This document shows positions 1 to 8,667 of a stretch of 64,000 bases of DNA, one piece after another (within the stretch, counting starts at the first letter, position 1; every line of letters starts with the position of its first letter). Made by a program: the position numbers and the translations under genes. The notes under the pieces were generated by a model, which saw nothing but the letters and a program-made list of their open reading frames with translations, had not been told where the DNA came from and did no database searches. Source of the stretch: Streptomyces sp. NBC_00670 (lineage in GTDB: Bacteria > Actinomycetota > Actinomycetes > Streptomycetales > Streptomycetaceae); the NCBI RefSeq assembly GCF_036226765.1, contig NZ_CP109017.1, positions 5,581,001 to 5,645,000 on the forward strand, in the 5' to 3' direction.

Positions 1-1
1 G

Positions 2-328
2 ATCGTCGTCGTCAACAAGGCCGACGCGGCCGACCCGCTGGTGCTCCAGCGGCTGCTGCGGACCGAGAAGCGCGCGATCGCCGTCTCCGCCCGCACGGGC
101 CGCGGCATCGACGAGCTGCTCGCCCTGATCGACGCGGAGCTGCCGCGCCCGGCGATCGAGGTGGAGGCCCTGGTGCCGTACACGCACGGCAAGCTGGTCG
201 CCCGCGCACACGCCGAGGGCGAGGTCCTCTCCGAGGAGCACACCCCGGAGGGCACTCTGCTCAAGGTACGGGTGCACGAGGAACTGGCGGCGGACCTGGA
301 GCCGTACACTCCGGCCCCGCTCGCCTGA
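2..328 (+). CDS. hflX: GTPase HflX, C-terminal part (5' end outside window)
   Basis: C-terminal 108 residues of a ribosome-associated HflX-type GTPase, which splits or rescues stalled 70S ribosomes. The window opens on the G4 specificity motif NKAD. It is followed by the G5-like segment IAVSARTGRGIDEL and a short beta-rich C-terminal domain ending EPYTPAPLA. The start codon, the HflX N-terminal domain and the Walker A motif lie upstream of base 1. It converges with the protease gene on the other strand, and a strong hairpin pair separates them. The position just before the siderophore genes agrees with the S. coelicolor order as I remember it. The family call rests on the G4/G5 region only. 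Confidence 0.85.
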   Translation: MVVVNKADAADPLVLQRLLRTEKRAIAVSARTGRGIDELLALIDAELPRPAIEVEALVPYTHGKLVARAHAEGEVLSEEHTPEGTLLKVRVHEELAADLEPYTPAPLA

Positions 329-351
329 CCGCACCGGCCCCCACAGGCGGT

Positions 352-395
352 ACGGCGACGCCGTACGGCCCCCCCGGACCGTACGGCGTCGCCGT
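352..395. terminator. 17-bp perfect inverted repeat after hflX
   Basis: Arms at 352-368 and 379-395 are exact reverse complements around a 10-base loop. The repeat lies 24 bases after the hflX stop. It has no T-run, so it is better read as an mRNA 3'-stabilising or auxiliary termination hairpin working with the next one. Confidence 0.6.
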
Positions 396-400
396 GAAGC

Positions 401-439
401 GAAAGGGCCCGGCCCCTGCGAGGGGGTCGGGCCCTTTTC
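401..439. terminator. Rho-independent terminator between convergent hflX and protease
   Basis: A GC stem of about 15 bp (401-416 with 423-439, one G-U pair and a six-base loop) is followed by TTTT on the + strand and preceded by the complementary A-rich flank on the other. It can therefore stop transcription from both sides. It sits between two gene 3' ends. Confidence 0.75.
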
Positions 440-468
440 GCCGCTCTTCGGCCGCGTGCTCGCGCGGC

Positions 469-1698
469 CTACCGCGCGGCTGCGAACTTCTTGCTCACCG
501 CGTCGTAGACGCCCTTCGCCACGTCACCCAGACGCGGACCGGCCAGCCAGCCGGCGCTGACCGGGCCGATGGAGGTGTTGGAGACCAGCGCGGGCTTGCC
601 GTCCGAGCCCGTCTCCACCCAGCCGCCGCCGGACGAACCGCCGGTCATGGTGCAGCCGATGCGGTACATCGTCGGGTCGTTCTGCTCGATCGACAGCCGG
701 CCCGGCTTGTCCTGGCAGCGGTACAGCGTCTGACCGTCGTACGGCGGCGCCGCCGGGTAGCCGGTGGCCGTGACGCTGTCGACGTCCGGCACGGCGGGCG
801 CGTCGAAGTTCACCGGCAGCGCCGAACCGACCGTCTCCTCCAGCGACTTGCCGCCGCTGCCCTTCTCCGGCGTCACATGGATCACGGCGTAGTCGTACGC
901 GGCGCCCTGGCCACCCGTCTCGCCACCCTGTTCGATCCACTGCTGCGAGGTCTGCGCCCAGTCGCCCCACCAGACCCCGTACGGCGCGACCTCCTCGCGG
1001 GAGGCGTCCACCAACTGGGCCGCGGTCTCACCGGCGTTGTTGTACGCGGGCACGAAGGCAATGTTGCGGTACCAACCGCCCTTCTTGCCGGCGTGCACGC
1101 AGTGGCCCGCGGTCCACACCAGGTTGGACTTGCCCGGGTGCGCCGGGTCCTCGACCACCGTCGCCGAGCAGACCATCGTGCCCTCGGGTGCGTCGAAGAA
1201 GACCTTGCCCGCGGTGGGCGCGCTGTCGTGGTACGGCGCCGCGACCGACTGGGCCCGCACCGGGGCGGGCGTCTGGTCGGTGACGCCCTGGTCGGCGGCG
1301 AGATCCTTGGCGTCGACGCCCTTGTCCGGGTCGTCGGCCTTGCGCATCCGGTCCGGGTCCCACAGGCCCTGGATGATGGGGTTGATGTACTCGTTGGCCT
1401 CGCGCAGCCAGTCGTCCTTGTCCCAGTTCTTCCAGGCGCCGCCCTTCCACTTGTCCAGGTCGAAGCCGTGCTCCTTGAGCTTCTGCTTGACGTCGTCCGG
1501 GATGTGGATCTTGCCGTCGTCGCCGGCGGAGGGGCTCGCGGAGGTCTCCGCGTTCGCCGTGGTGTCGTCGTCCGAGCCGCAGGCGGTGGCCGTCAGCGCC
1601 AGTGCGGCGGCCAGTGCGACGGCGGCCGGGGCGGGGGAGATCCTGCGGCGTCCGCTCCTTTCTCGGCGAGCGGCGAAGAGCGGGCGTATGGGTCGCAT
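469..1698 (-). CDS. Secreted trypsin-like serine protease lipoprotein
   Basis: 409 residues from ATG 1698, chosen over a further upstream in-frame start because AGGGGGA lies about 10 bases ahead of it. The N-terminus is a lipoprotein signal: arginine-rich, then a hydrophobic Ala/Leu core and the lipobox TATAC with Cys40 as the lipidation site. Residues 41-150 are an acidic, Asp/Lys-rich spacer. The peptidase domain carries the chymotrypsin triad: His199 in TAGHC, Asp269 in YDYAV and Ser356 in GGSSGGG (an S in place of the usual D before the catalytic Ser). Six or so Cys residues suggest disulfides. It is probably an extracellular membrane-anchored S1 protease; the substrate is unknown. It diverges from the siderophore operon. 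Confidence 0.85.
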   Translation of the reverse strand: MRPIRPLFAARRERSGRRRISPAPAAVALAAALALTATACGSDDDTTANAETSASPSAGDDGKIHIPDDVKQKLKEHGFDLDKWKGGAWKNWDKDDWLREANEYINPIIQGLWDPDRMRKADDPDKGVDAKDLAADQGVTDQTPAPVRAQSVAAPYHDSAPTAGKVFFDAPEGTMVCSATVVEDPAHPGKSNLVWTAGHCVHAGKKGGWYRNIAFVPAYNNAGETAAQLVDASREEVAPYGVWWGDWAQTSQQWIEQGGETGGQGAAYDYAVIHVTPEKGSGGKSLEETVGSALPVNFDAPAVPDVDSVTATGYPAAPPYDGQTLYRCQDKPGRLSIEQNDPTMYRIGCTMTGGSSGGGWVETGSDGKPALVSNTSIGPVSAGWLAGPRLGDVAKGVYDAVSKKFAAAR

Positions 1699-1820
1699 GG
1701 TGTGAAGTCCCCCTGGAAAGAACGGGATGGTGCTGCGGAGTTGACTGTCGTGCGGGAGTGAGTCCCCTGCTCGTACGGCTTTACGCGACGGCACCACACA
1801 CTATGCGGTCGCTGTGGGTG

Positions 1821-1840
1821 GTTGCCCACCGGAGGGCAAC
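1821..1840. promoter_or_regulatory. Inverted repeat between divergent protease and siderophore operon
   Basis: GTTGCCC and GGGCAAC arms (7 bp) flank a six-base centre in the 341-bp gap between the divergent protease and aminotransferase genes. It could be an operator for either. No match to the streptomycete iron-box consensus was seen anywhere in this gap. Confidence 0.35.
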
Positions 1841-2039
1841 GGTTGCGTCACGGCAGCGGCACTCAAGAGCCGCCCGCACAAGGGCTGTCGGGGCAACGGC
1901 AGGTGAAAGATCGTGCCCGTGCCCGCTTCCCTCCGGCCCCTCCCGTCGTTGGTGGTTACGGGGCCTGCCGCCCGGCTGTCCGGCGCGGGCGTGCGGCGCC
2001 CCGGCAACTCGCCGTCGGGAAGCGGGAGGAACCGTCGTC

Positions 2040-3638
2040 GTGACAGTGACCGGATCTGCGGTGGCGTCCGAGGCAGGAGACGCGGGAGAGGCAGGAGGCG
2101 CGGGAGACGCCGCGGAGGCATCGGTGGTGACGGGGGCGCACGCGTCCGCGGACGCGCTCGGGGCGCACGTGCCCGGAGGTACGCGCGGGGCGCACGAGGG
2201 CATCCTGCGCCGGCAGGCGGCCCGCGAGTCCGCCGCCCGCACCTACGCGCGCGCCCTGCCGATCGTGCCCGTACGCGCCCGCGGCCTCACCATCGAGGGC
2301 GCCGACGGCCGCCGTTACCTCGACTGCCTCTCCGGCGCGGGCACACTGGCCCTCGGCCACAACCACCCCGTGGTCCTGGAGGCCGTCCGCCGGGTCCTGG
2401 ACTCCGGGGCCCCGCTCAACTGCCTCGACCTGGCCACCCCCGTCAAGGACGCCTTCACCACCGAACTGTTCCGGACCCTGCCCCCGGGGCTCGCCGAGCG
2501 CGCCCGCGTCCAGTTCTGCGGACCCGCCGGAACCGACGCCGTCGAAGCCGCGCTCAAACTGGTCCGCGCGGCCACCGGACGGACCGGGATCCTCGCCTTC
2601 ACCGGCGCCTACCACGGACAGACCGCGGGAGCGCTCGAAGCATCCGGGGGCGCGAGCGACGTACGGGTGGCGCGCCTGCCGTATCCGCAGGACTACCGCT
2701 GCCCGTTCGGCGTCGGCGGCGCGCGCGGCGCCGAACTCGCCGCGCGCTGGACCGAGTCGCTGCTGGACGACCCCAAGTCCGGGGTGCCGCGGCCCGCCGG
2801 GATGATCCTCGAACCGGTGCAGGGCGAGGGAGGCGTGCTCCCCGCGCCCGACGCCTGGCTGCGCCGCATGCGCGCGCTCACCGAGGCGCGTTCGATTCCA
2901 CTGATCGTGGACGAGGTACAGACCGGGGTGGGCCGCACGGGCCGCTACTGGGCGGTCGAACACAGCGGCACGGTGCCCGATGTGATGGTGCTGTCCAAGG
3001 CCATCGGCGGCAGCCTGCCGCTCGCCGTCATCGTCTACCGCGACGACCTCGACGTCTGGCCGCCGGGCGCCCACGCGGGCACCTTCCGCGGCAACCAGCT
3101 CGCCATGGCCGCGGGCACGGCGACCCTGGCGTACGTCCGCGAGAACGGGCTCGCCGGGCGGGCGGCGGAACTGGGCGAACGGATGCTCGGCCAGCTCCGT
3201 GAGCTGGCGCGGTCGTACGCGTGCGTGGGGGAGGTGCGGGGGCGCGGGCTGATGATCGGGGTGGAGCTGGTCGATCCGGCGGGGGAGCCGGGCGGTCGGG
3301 ACGGGGAGCGGGGCAAGCCCGGTACCTGCGCGTCGCCCGACGGCCGTACGGAGACGGATGACGGCCGTACGGAGACGGGTCACGGTCTCACGGAGACGGG
3401 CCGCGGCCTCACGGGGGCGGCGGGGCACGAGCCCCGCCCCACCGCGCCCCACCTCGCGGCGGCCGTGCAGCGGGAGTGTCTGCGGCGCGGGCTCATCGTC
3501 GAACTGGGCGGCCGCGACGCCAGTGTCGTACGGCTGCTGCCCCCGCTGACGATCACCGACGAGCAGGCCTCCGCCGTACTGGACCGCCTCGCCGACGCCG
3601 TGGCGGCGGTGGCCGGGGGACCGCGCGCCGGCGCGTGA
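2040..3638 (+). CDS. Class III PLP aminotransferase (diaminobutyrate aminotransferase-like), siderophore operon
   Basis: 532 residues from GTG 2040, preceded by GGGAGGA at 2024-2030. The frame is open further upstream but has no other good ribosome site. It is a fold-type I aminotransferase: IVDEVQTGVGRTGRYWA supplies the PLP-stacking Asp, Lys320 in LSKAIGG is the Schiff-base lysine, and GTFRGNQLAMAA is the family phosphate-binding motif. The RhbA/EctB-type family makes 2,4-diaminobutyrate from aspartate semialdehyde, the precursor of diamine siderophores, and the neighbouring IucA/IucC and acyltransferase genes support that use. The first 45 residues are low-complexity Ala/Gly/Glu. Residues about 434-461 are an inserted four-copy seven-residue repeat not expected in the family. 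Confidence 0.85.
   Translation: MTVTGSAVASEAGDAGEAGGAGDAAEASVVTGAHASADALGAHVPGGTRGAHEGILRRQAARESAARTYARALPIVPVRARGLTIEGADGRRYLDCLSGAGTLALGHNHPVVLEAVRRVLDSGAPLNCLDLATPVKDAFTTELFRTLPPGLAERARVQFCGPAGTDAVEAALKLVRAATGRTGILAFTGAYHGQTAGALEASGGASDVRVARLPYPQDYRCPFGVGGARGAELAARWTESLLDDPKSGVPRPAGMILEPVQGEGGVLPAPDAWLRRMRALTEARSIPLIVDEVQTGVGRTGRYWAVEHSGTVPDVMVLSKAIGGSLPLAVIVYRDDLDVWPPGAHAGTFRGNQLAMAAGTATLAYVRENGLAGRAAELGERMLGQLRELARSYACVGEVRGRGLMIGVELVDPAGEPGGRDGERGKPGTCASPDGRTETDDGRTETGHGLTETGRGLTGAAGHEPRPTAPHLAAAVQRECLRRGLIVELGGRDASVVRLLPPLTITDEQASAVLDRLADAVAAVAGGPRAGA
3339..3422 (+). repeat. In-frame 21-bp tandem repeat, four copies
   Basis: Units at 3339-3359, 3360-3380, 3381-3401 and 3402-3422 (the last degenerate) encode the seven-residue unit DGRTETx. 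The repeat lies in the C-terminal small domain of the aminotransferase, between conserved segments, so it is probably a surface loop expansion. Confidence 0.8.
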
Positions 3639-3695
3639 GGCAATCGTGCGCCGTGGCCGGGTCCGCCGCGCGCCCCTCGTAACCAAGGAGCCAGT

Positions 3696-5702
3696 GTGAA
3701 CACGACCGCCGCCCTCGCCGGTGCGGACGCCGAGGACGTCCCGCCGCCCGCCGGTCCGTCGGACCCCGTCGAGCGGCTGTCGGCGCCCCGCCCGGCGGGC
3801 CCGCCCGACCGCCGTACGGCGAGTGACGAGCACCGAGCGCGCGGCCACCACGAACCGCTCGCCCACCTCGCCCCGCTCGCCCACCTCGATCATCCCGACC
3901 ACCATGAACGCCCCGACCACCACGAACGCCCCGACCCGCTCGACCACCCCGACCCGTACGCCGCCGCGCAGGCCGCCGGTGTCGACAATCTGCTGCGCTG
4001 TTGGGTGCGGGAGAACGGGTTCGCGGCGCCGGGCGACGACGGCGTCCTCCGCGTCCCGCTGCCCGCCTCCGGCACCCATCTGCGCGTGCCGGTCCGCCAC
4101 TGGTCGGCGACCGGCTGGCACCGCTTCGGGGCGCCGGCCCTGACGGACGCGCCGGAGTCCGCCCCGCCCGTCGACGCCGTGACGCTCGCGGCCCTGCTGG
4201 CCAGGGAGGCCGGCGCACGCGCAGGCGCGCCCGGGGCGGGGGCGGAGGCCGCCGACCTCGTGGGGCGCGTCGCCGACTCCGTGCGCCGTACCGCCGTCTT
4301 CCTGCGCGACCGCCGCGCCCGCCCCGACGACGGACCCGACCTCTTCCTCGCCGCCGAACAGGCGCTGCTCCTCGGCCACCCGCTGCACCCCACGCCGAAG
4401 AGCCGCGAAGGGCTCTCCGAGGCGGAGACCGGCCGCTACTCGCCGGAAGCACGCGGCTCCTTCCCGCTGCACTGGTTCGCCGTGGCCCCCGCCGCCCTCG
4501 CGACCGACTCCGCCTGGACCGAACGCGGACGGCCCGTGCCCGCCGCCCGGCTGACCGCGCGACTCGCGGGCCACGGTCTGCCGCTGCCCGCCGGGCACGC
4601 CGCGCTCCCCGTCCACCCCTGGCAGGCACGCGAACTGCGCCTGCGACCGGGTGTCGCCGCGCTGTTCGACGCCGGGCTGCTCCGCGACCTCGGCCCGTAC
4701 GGCCCGGCCTGGCACCCCACCTCGTCCGTCCGCACGGTCCACCGCACCGGCGCCCCCGCCATGCTCAAGCTGTCGCTGGGTCTGCGCATCACCAACTCCC
4801 GCCGGGAGAACCTGCGCAAGGAACTGCACCGGGGTGTCGAGGCGCATCGGCTGCTGCGCACCGGCCTGGGCCGGCGGTGGCGGGCCGCCCACCCCGGCTT
4901 CGACATCGTCCGCGACCCGGCCTGGCTCGCCGTCGACGACCCGGACGGCGGTCCCGTGCCCGGCCTCGACGTGCTGCTCCGCCACAACCCGTTCGCCGCG
5001 TCGGACGACGTGTCGTGCGTGGCGGGCCTGGTCGCGCCGCGCCCGCTGCCGGGGTCGGCGTCCGTAGGCGCCCCGCCCGGTACCGGCTCCCGGCTCGCCC
5101 GTCTCGTCACCCGGCTGGCCCGCCGCACCGGCCGGCCGCCCGGTGCCGTGTCCGTCGAGTGGTTCCTGCGCTATCTGGAGGCGGTCGTACGGCCCCTGCT
5201 GTGGTTGGACGCGGAGGCCGGGATCGCGCTGGAGGCGCACCAGCAGAACACCCTGCTCCTGCTGGACCGCGACGGCTGGCCGGCCGGCGGCCGCTACCGC
5301 GACAACCAGGGCTACTACTTCCGCGCCTCCCGGCACGCGGAACTCGACGCCCTCCTGCCCGGCATCGGGGCCCACAGCGACACCTTCGTCGCCGACGCGG
5401 TCGCCGACGAACGGTTCGCCTACTACCTCGGCATCAACAACGTGTTCGGACTGATCGGTGCGTTCGGCGCGCAGCGCCTGGCCGACGAGCGGCTGCTGCT
5501 CGCCGCGTTCCGCGGCTTCCTCACCGCCGTCGCCACCGGTCCGGACCGGCTCCGTACGAGCCTGCCGTCCCGTCTGCTGGACTCACCCGTGCTGCGCTGC
5601 AAGGCCAATCTGCTGACCCGGCTGCACGGGCTCGACGAACTCGTCGGTCCCGTCGACACCCAGTCCGTGTACGTCACCCTCGCCAACCCCCTCCATGGCT
5701 GA
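3696..5702 (+). CDS. IucA/IucC-family NIS siderophore synthetase
   Basis: 668 residues from GTG 3696 with AAGGAG five bases upstream. It is an NRPS-independent siderophore synthetase that adenylates a carboxylate (citrate or another acid) and condenses it with an amine or hydroxamate. Conserved family segments are present in order: HPLHPTPK (near residue 226), LPVHPWQ, a Ser/Thr-rich ATP-binding stretch TSSVRT, KLSLGLRITNSRREN, and the catalytic EAHQQNT near residue 513. The C-terminal FhuF-like half is intact. The first 95 residues are a His/Asp/Pro/Glu-rich low-complexity extension. Second gene of the operon, 57 bases after the aminotransferase. The product cannot be predicted from sequence alone. 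Confidence 0.93.
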   Translation: MNTTAALAGADAEDVPPPAGPSDPVERLSAPRPAGPPDRRTASDEHRARGHHEPLAHLAPLAHLDHPDHHERPDHHERPDPLDHPDPYAAAQAAGVDNLLRCWVRENGFAAPGDDGVLRVPLPASGTHLRVPVRHWSATGWHRFGAPALTDAPESAPPVDAVTLAALLAREAGARAGAPGAGAEAADLVGRVADSVRRTAVFLRDRRARPDDGPDLFLAAEQALLLGHPLHPTPKSREGLSEAETGRYSPEARGSFPLHWFAVAPAALATDSAWTERGRPVPAARLTARLAGHGLPLPAGHAALPVHPWQARELRLRPGVAALFDAGLLRDLGPYGPAWHPTSSVRTVHRTGAPAMLKLSLGLRITNSRRENLRKELHRGVEAHRLLRTGLGRRWRAAHPGFDIVRDPAWLAVDDPDGGPVPGLDVLLRHNPFAASDDVSCVAGLVAPRPLPGSASVGAPPGTGSRLARLVTRLARRTGRPPGAVSVEWFLRYLEAVVRPLLWLDAEAGIALEAHQQNTLLLLDRDGWPAGGRYRDNQGYYFRASRHAELDALLPGIGAHSDTFVADAVADERFAYYLGINNVFGLIGAFGAQRLADERLLLAAFRGFLTAVATGPDRLRTSLPSRLLDSPVLRCKANLLTRLHGLDELVGPVDTQSVYVTLANPLHG

Positions 5703-5739
5703 CCACGGCCCACCCCCGTCTGCCGAGAGGAGCGTCCAC

Positions 5740-6492
5740 GTGCCCTCCCACCACGCGCGCACCGACGACGGCGCTCCGGCGCGCCGCACCGCCGTGCCCG
5801 CCGCCCAGCCCCTGTCCGTCCCCGACGAGTCCGACTGCGAGACGACGCTGAGCCTGCGGCCGGCCGAGGCGTTCGCCGCGCCCGCACCCGACGCGGGGGA
5901 CGCGGACGCCGGCCCCGCCGACGACCTGCTCGGCCGGATCGGGGACTGGGGCCCGGTCGCCACCCCCGTCGGCGCCTTCCGGCTGCTGCCGGTCCGCCCG
6001 GAGCGGGACGCCCCGCTGGTCGCGCGCTGGATGAACGATCCGGCGGTCGCCGCGTTCTGGGAGCTCGACGGGCCCGACGACGTCACCGGACGGCATCTGC
6101 GCGCCCAGGTGGACGGGGACGGCCACAGCGTGCCCTGCCTCGGCGTGCTGGACGGCGCGGCGATGAGCTACTGGGAGGTGTACCGCGCCGACCTCGACCC
6201 CCTGGCCCGGCACTATCCGGCCCGGCCGCACGACACCGGCGTCCATCTGCTCCTCGGCGCCGTCGCCGACCGGGGCCGCGGGCTCGGCTCGGTGCTGCTG
6301 CGGTCGGTCACCGACCTGATCCTCGACCACCGCCCGGCCTGCGCCCGCGTGGTCGCGGAGCCCGACCTGCGCAACACCGCCTCCCTCACCGCCTTCCTGA
6401 GCGCGGGGTTCCGCTTCTCCGCCGAGCTGACGCTGCCCGGGAGGCGGGCGGCCCTGATGATCCGCGACCGTTCGCTGCGGCATCTGATGTGA
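5740..6492 (+). CDS. Siderophore acyltransferase, AlcB/RhbD-type GNAT
   Basis: 250 residues from GTG 5740, chosen because GAGAGGAG lies seven bases upstream. An ATG at 5695 overlapping the synthetase stop has no ribosome site. The C-terminal 190 residues are the siderophore acetyltransferase fold: LLPVRPERDAPLVARWMNDP, WEVYRADLDP, a GNAT acetyl-CoA loop DRGRGLGSVLLRS, then AEPDLRNTASLTAFLSAGF. Family members N-acylate hydroxylated diamines to form hydroxamates. The first 60 residues are poorly conserved. It closes the three-gene operon. No decarboxylase or N-hydroxylase gene lies beside it, so the precursor amine must come from elsewhere. Confidence 0.85.
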   Translation: MPSHHARTDDGAPARRTAVPAAQPLSVPDESDCETTLSLRPAEAFAAPAPDAGDADAGPADDLLGRIGDWGPVATPVGAFRLLPVRPERDAPLVARWMNDPAVAAFWELDGPDDVTGRHLRAQVDGDGHSVPCLGVLDGAAMSYWEVYRADLDPLARHYPARPHDTGVHLLLGAVADRGRGLGSVLLRSVTDLILDHRPACARVVAEPDLRNTASLTAFLSAGFRFSAELTLPGRRAALMIRDRSLRHLM

Positions 6493-6610
6493 ACGCGACC
6501 ACCCCGCCCGGGGACGGCTCGCGCGGGCGCCCCTCACCACCCCGGGCCGCCCCTCGCGCTCCGGCCGTCCGGCCCCGGTTGTCGGTCCCGGGCCGTAGGG
6601 TGGTCGGGCT

Positions 6611-8581
6611 ATGACGAAGCCCTCACTTCCCGAACTCCTCCACGCAGCCGTCACCGCCGTCGGCGGCACGGAGCGCCCCGGCCAGGTGACCATGGCCCAA
6701 GCCGTCGCGGACGCCGTCGACGACGGCTCCCACCTGCTGGTCCAGGCCGGCACCGGCACCGGCAAGTCCCTGGGCTACCTGGTGCCGGCGCTCGCGCACG
6801 GCGAGCCGGTGGTCGTCGCGACGGCCACGCTGGCGCTGCAACGCCAGCTCGTCGAGCGGGACCTCCCGCGCACGGTCGAGGCGCTGCACCCGCTGCTGCG
6901 CCGCCGCCCGGAGTTCGCGATGCTCAAGGGCCGCTCGAACTACCTGTGTCTGCACCGGCTGCACGAGGGCATGCCGCAGGACGAGGAGGAGGGCCTGTTC
7001 GACCAGTTCGAGGCGGCGGCCCCCACCAGCAAGCTGGGCCAGGACCTGCTGCGGCTGCGCGACTGGTCGGACGAGACGGAGACCGGCGACCGGGACGACC
7101 TGACCCCCGGCGTCTCCGACCGCGCCTGGGCGCAGATCTCCGTGTCCTCGCGGGAGTGCCTGGGCGCCTCCAAGTGCGCCTACGGCGCCGAGTGCTTCGC
7201 CGAGGCGGCCCGGGAGCGGGCCAAGCTCGCCGAGGTCGTCGTCACCAACCACGCGCTGCTCGCCATCGACGCCATCGAGGGCGCCCCGGTGCTGCCGCAG
7301 CACGAGGTGCTGATCGTCGACGAGGCGCACGAACTGGTCTCCCGGGTCACCGGCGTCGCCACCGGTGAGCTCACCCCGGGCCAGGTCAACCGCGCGGTGC
7401 GGCGCGCGGCCAAGCTCGTCAACGAGAGGGCCGCCGACCAGCTCCAGACCGCCGCCGAGGGCTTCGAACGGCTGATGGAGCTCGCGCTGCCCGGGCGCCT
7501 GGAGGAGATCCCGGAGGACCTCGGCTACGCCCTGGCGGCGCTGCGCGACGCCGCCCGTACGGTGATCTCGGCGATCGGCGCCACGCGCGACAAGTCGGTG
7601 CAGGACGAGGACGCCGTCCGCAAGCAGGCCCTGGCGTCGGTGGAGTCGGTGCACGACGTGGCCGAGCGCATCACCCAGGGCAGCGAGTGGGACGTCGTCT
7701 GGTACGAACGGCACGACCGCTTCGGGGCATCCCTGCGGGTGGCGCCCATGTCCGTCTCCGGGCTGCTGCGCGAGAAGCTCTTCACCGACCGCTCGGTGGT
7801 CCTCACCTCGGCCACGCTGAAGCTCGGCGGCGACTTCAACGGCGTCGGGGCCTCGCTGGGGCTCGCGCCCGAGGGCACGGAGGGGGAGGACGTACCGCAG
7901 TGGAAGGGCGTCGACGTCGGCTCCCCGTTCGACTACCGCAAGCAGGGCATCCTCTACGTCGCCAAACACCTGTCCCGGCCGGCCCGGGACGGCGACCGGG
8001 CCGACATGCTGGACGAGCTGACGGAGCTGATCCAGGCGGCCGGCGGGCGCACGCTGGGGCTGTTCTCCTCCATGCGGGGCGCCCAGCTCGCGGCGGAGGC
8101 GCTGCGCGCGCGCATCCCCGAGTACCCGATCCTGCTCCAGGGCGAGGAGACACTCGGCGAGCTGATCAAGAATTTCGCGGCGGACCCGGCGACGTGTCTG
8201 TTCGGCACGTTGTCGCTGTGGCAGGGCGTGGACGTGCCCGGGGCGAGCTGTCAGCTCGTCGTGATGGACAAGATCCCGTTCCCGCGGCCCGACGATCCGC
8301 TGATGAGCGCGCGGCAGAAGGCGGTGGAGGAGGCCGGGGGCAACGGCTTCATGGCCGTCGCCGCGACGCACGCCGCGCTGCTGATGGCACAGGGCGCGGG
8401 GCGGCTCGTCCGGGCGACGGGCGACCGGGGCGTGGTGGCGGTCCTGGACCCCCGCCTGGCCACGGCCCGCTACGGCAGCTATCTGAAGGCGTCGATGCCG
8501 GACTTCTGGTACACGGTGGACGGCGCCCAGGTCCGCCGCTCCCTCGCGGCGATCAACGCGGCGGCTCGGTCGGAGAGCTGA
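6611..8581 (+). CDS. dinG: ATP-dependent helicase, DinG/XPD family
   Basis: 656 residues from ATG 6611. It is an SF2 5'-3' DNA helicase: Q-like region at the N-terminus, Walker A GTGTGKS near residue 48, the DEAH box LIVDEAHEL near 235, and motif VI region at the C-terminus. Cys113, Cys183, Cys189 and Cys195 are spaced as the four ligands of the XPD/DinG [4Fe-4S] cluster. GTLSLWQGVDVPG and DKIPFPRPDDP are typical DinG segments. It acts on R-loops, forks or D-loops during repair. The gene converges with lexA, and I saw no LexA box in the short gap upstream. Confidence 0.92.
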   Translation: MTKPSLPELLHAAVTAVGGTERPGQVTMAQAVADAVDDGSHLLVQAGTGTGKSLGYLVPALAHGEPVVVATATLALQRQLVERDLPRTVEALHPLLRRRPEFAMLKGRSNYLCLHRLHEGMPQDEEEGLFDQFEAAAPTSKLGQDLLRLRDWSDETETGDRDDLTPGVSDRAWAQISVSSRECLGASKCAYGAECFAEAARERAKLAEVVVTNHALLAIDAIEGAPVLPQHEVLIVDEAHELVSRVTGVATGELTPGQVNRAVRRAAKLVNERAADQLQTAAEGFERLMELALPGRLEEIPEDLGYALAALRDAARTVISAIGATRDKSVQDEDAVRKQALASVESVHDVAERITQGSEWDVVWYERHDRFGASLRVAPMSVSGLLREKLFTDRSVVLTSATLKLGGDFNGVGASLGLAPEGTEGEDVPQWKGVDVGSPFDYRKQGILYVAKHLSRPARDGDRADMLDELTELIQAAGGRTLGLFSSMRGAQLAAEALRARIPEYPILLQGEETLGELIKNFAADPATCLFGTLSLWQGVDVPGASCQLVVMDKIPFPRPDDPLMSARQKAVEEAGGNGFMAVAATHAALLMAQGAGRLVRATGDRGVVAVLDPRLATARYGSYLKASMPDFWYTVDGAQVRRSLAAINAAARSES

Positions 8582-8592
8582 CCGAGGGCTGC

Positions 8593-8667
8593 GGACCCCT
8601 GAAAGATTGCGCAGTTCCCCGCGCCCCTTCTAGGGGCGCGGGGAACTGCGCAATCTTTCAGGGGTCC
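8593..8667. terminator. Perfect 36-bp palindrome between convergent dinG and lexA
   Basis: Arms at 8593-8628 and 8632-8667 are exact reverse complements with a three-base loop. It contains the GCGCAGTTCCCCGCGCCCC core that recurs elsewhere in the window and that I know as a common streptomycete intergenic repeat. Its place between two gene ends makes a bidirectional terminator likely. Confidence 0.8.

Noticed and set aside
1700..2039. Search for an iron box upstream of the siderophore operon
   Set aside because: No stretch resembling TTAGGTTAGGCTCACCTAA was found; only the unrelated GTTGCCC inverted repeat is present.
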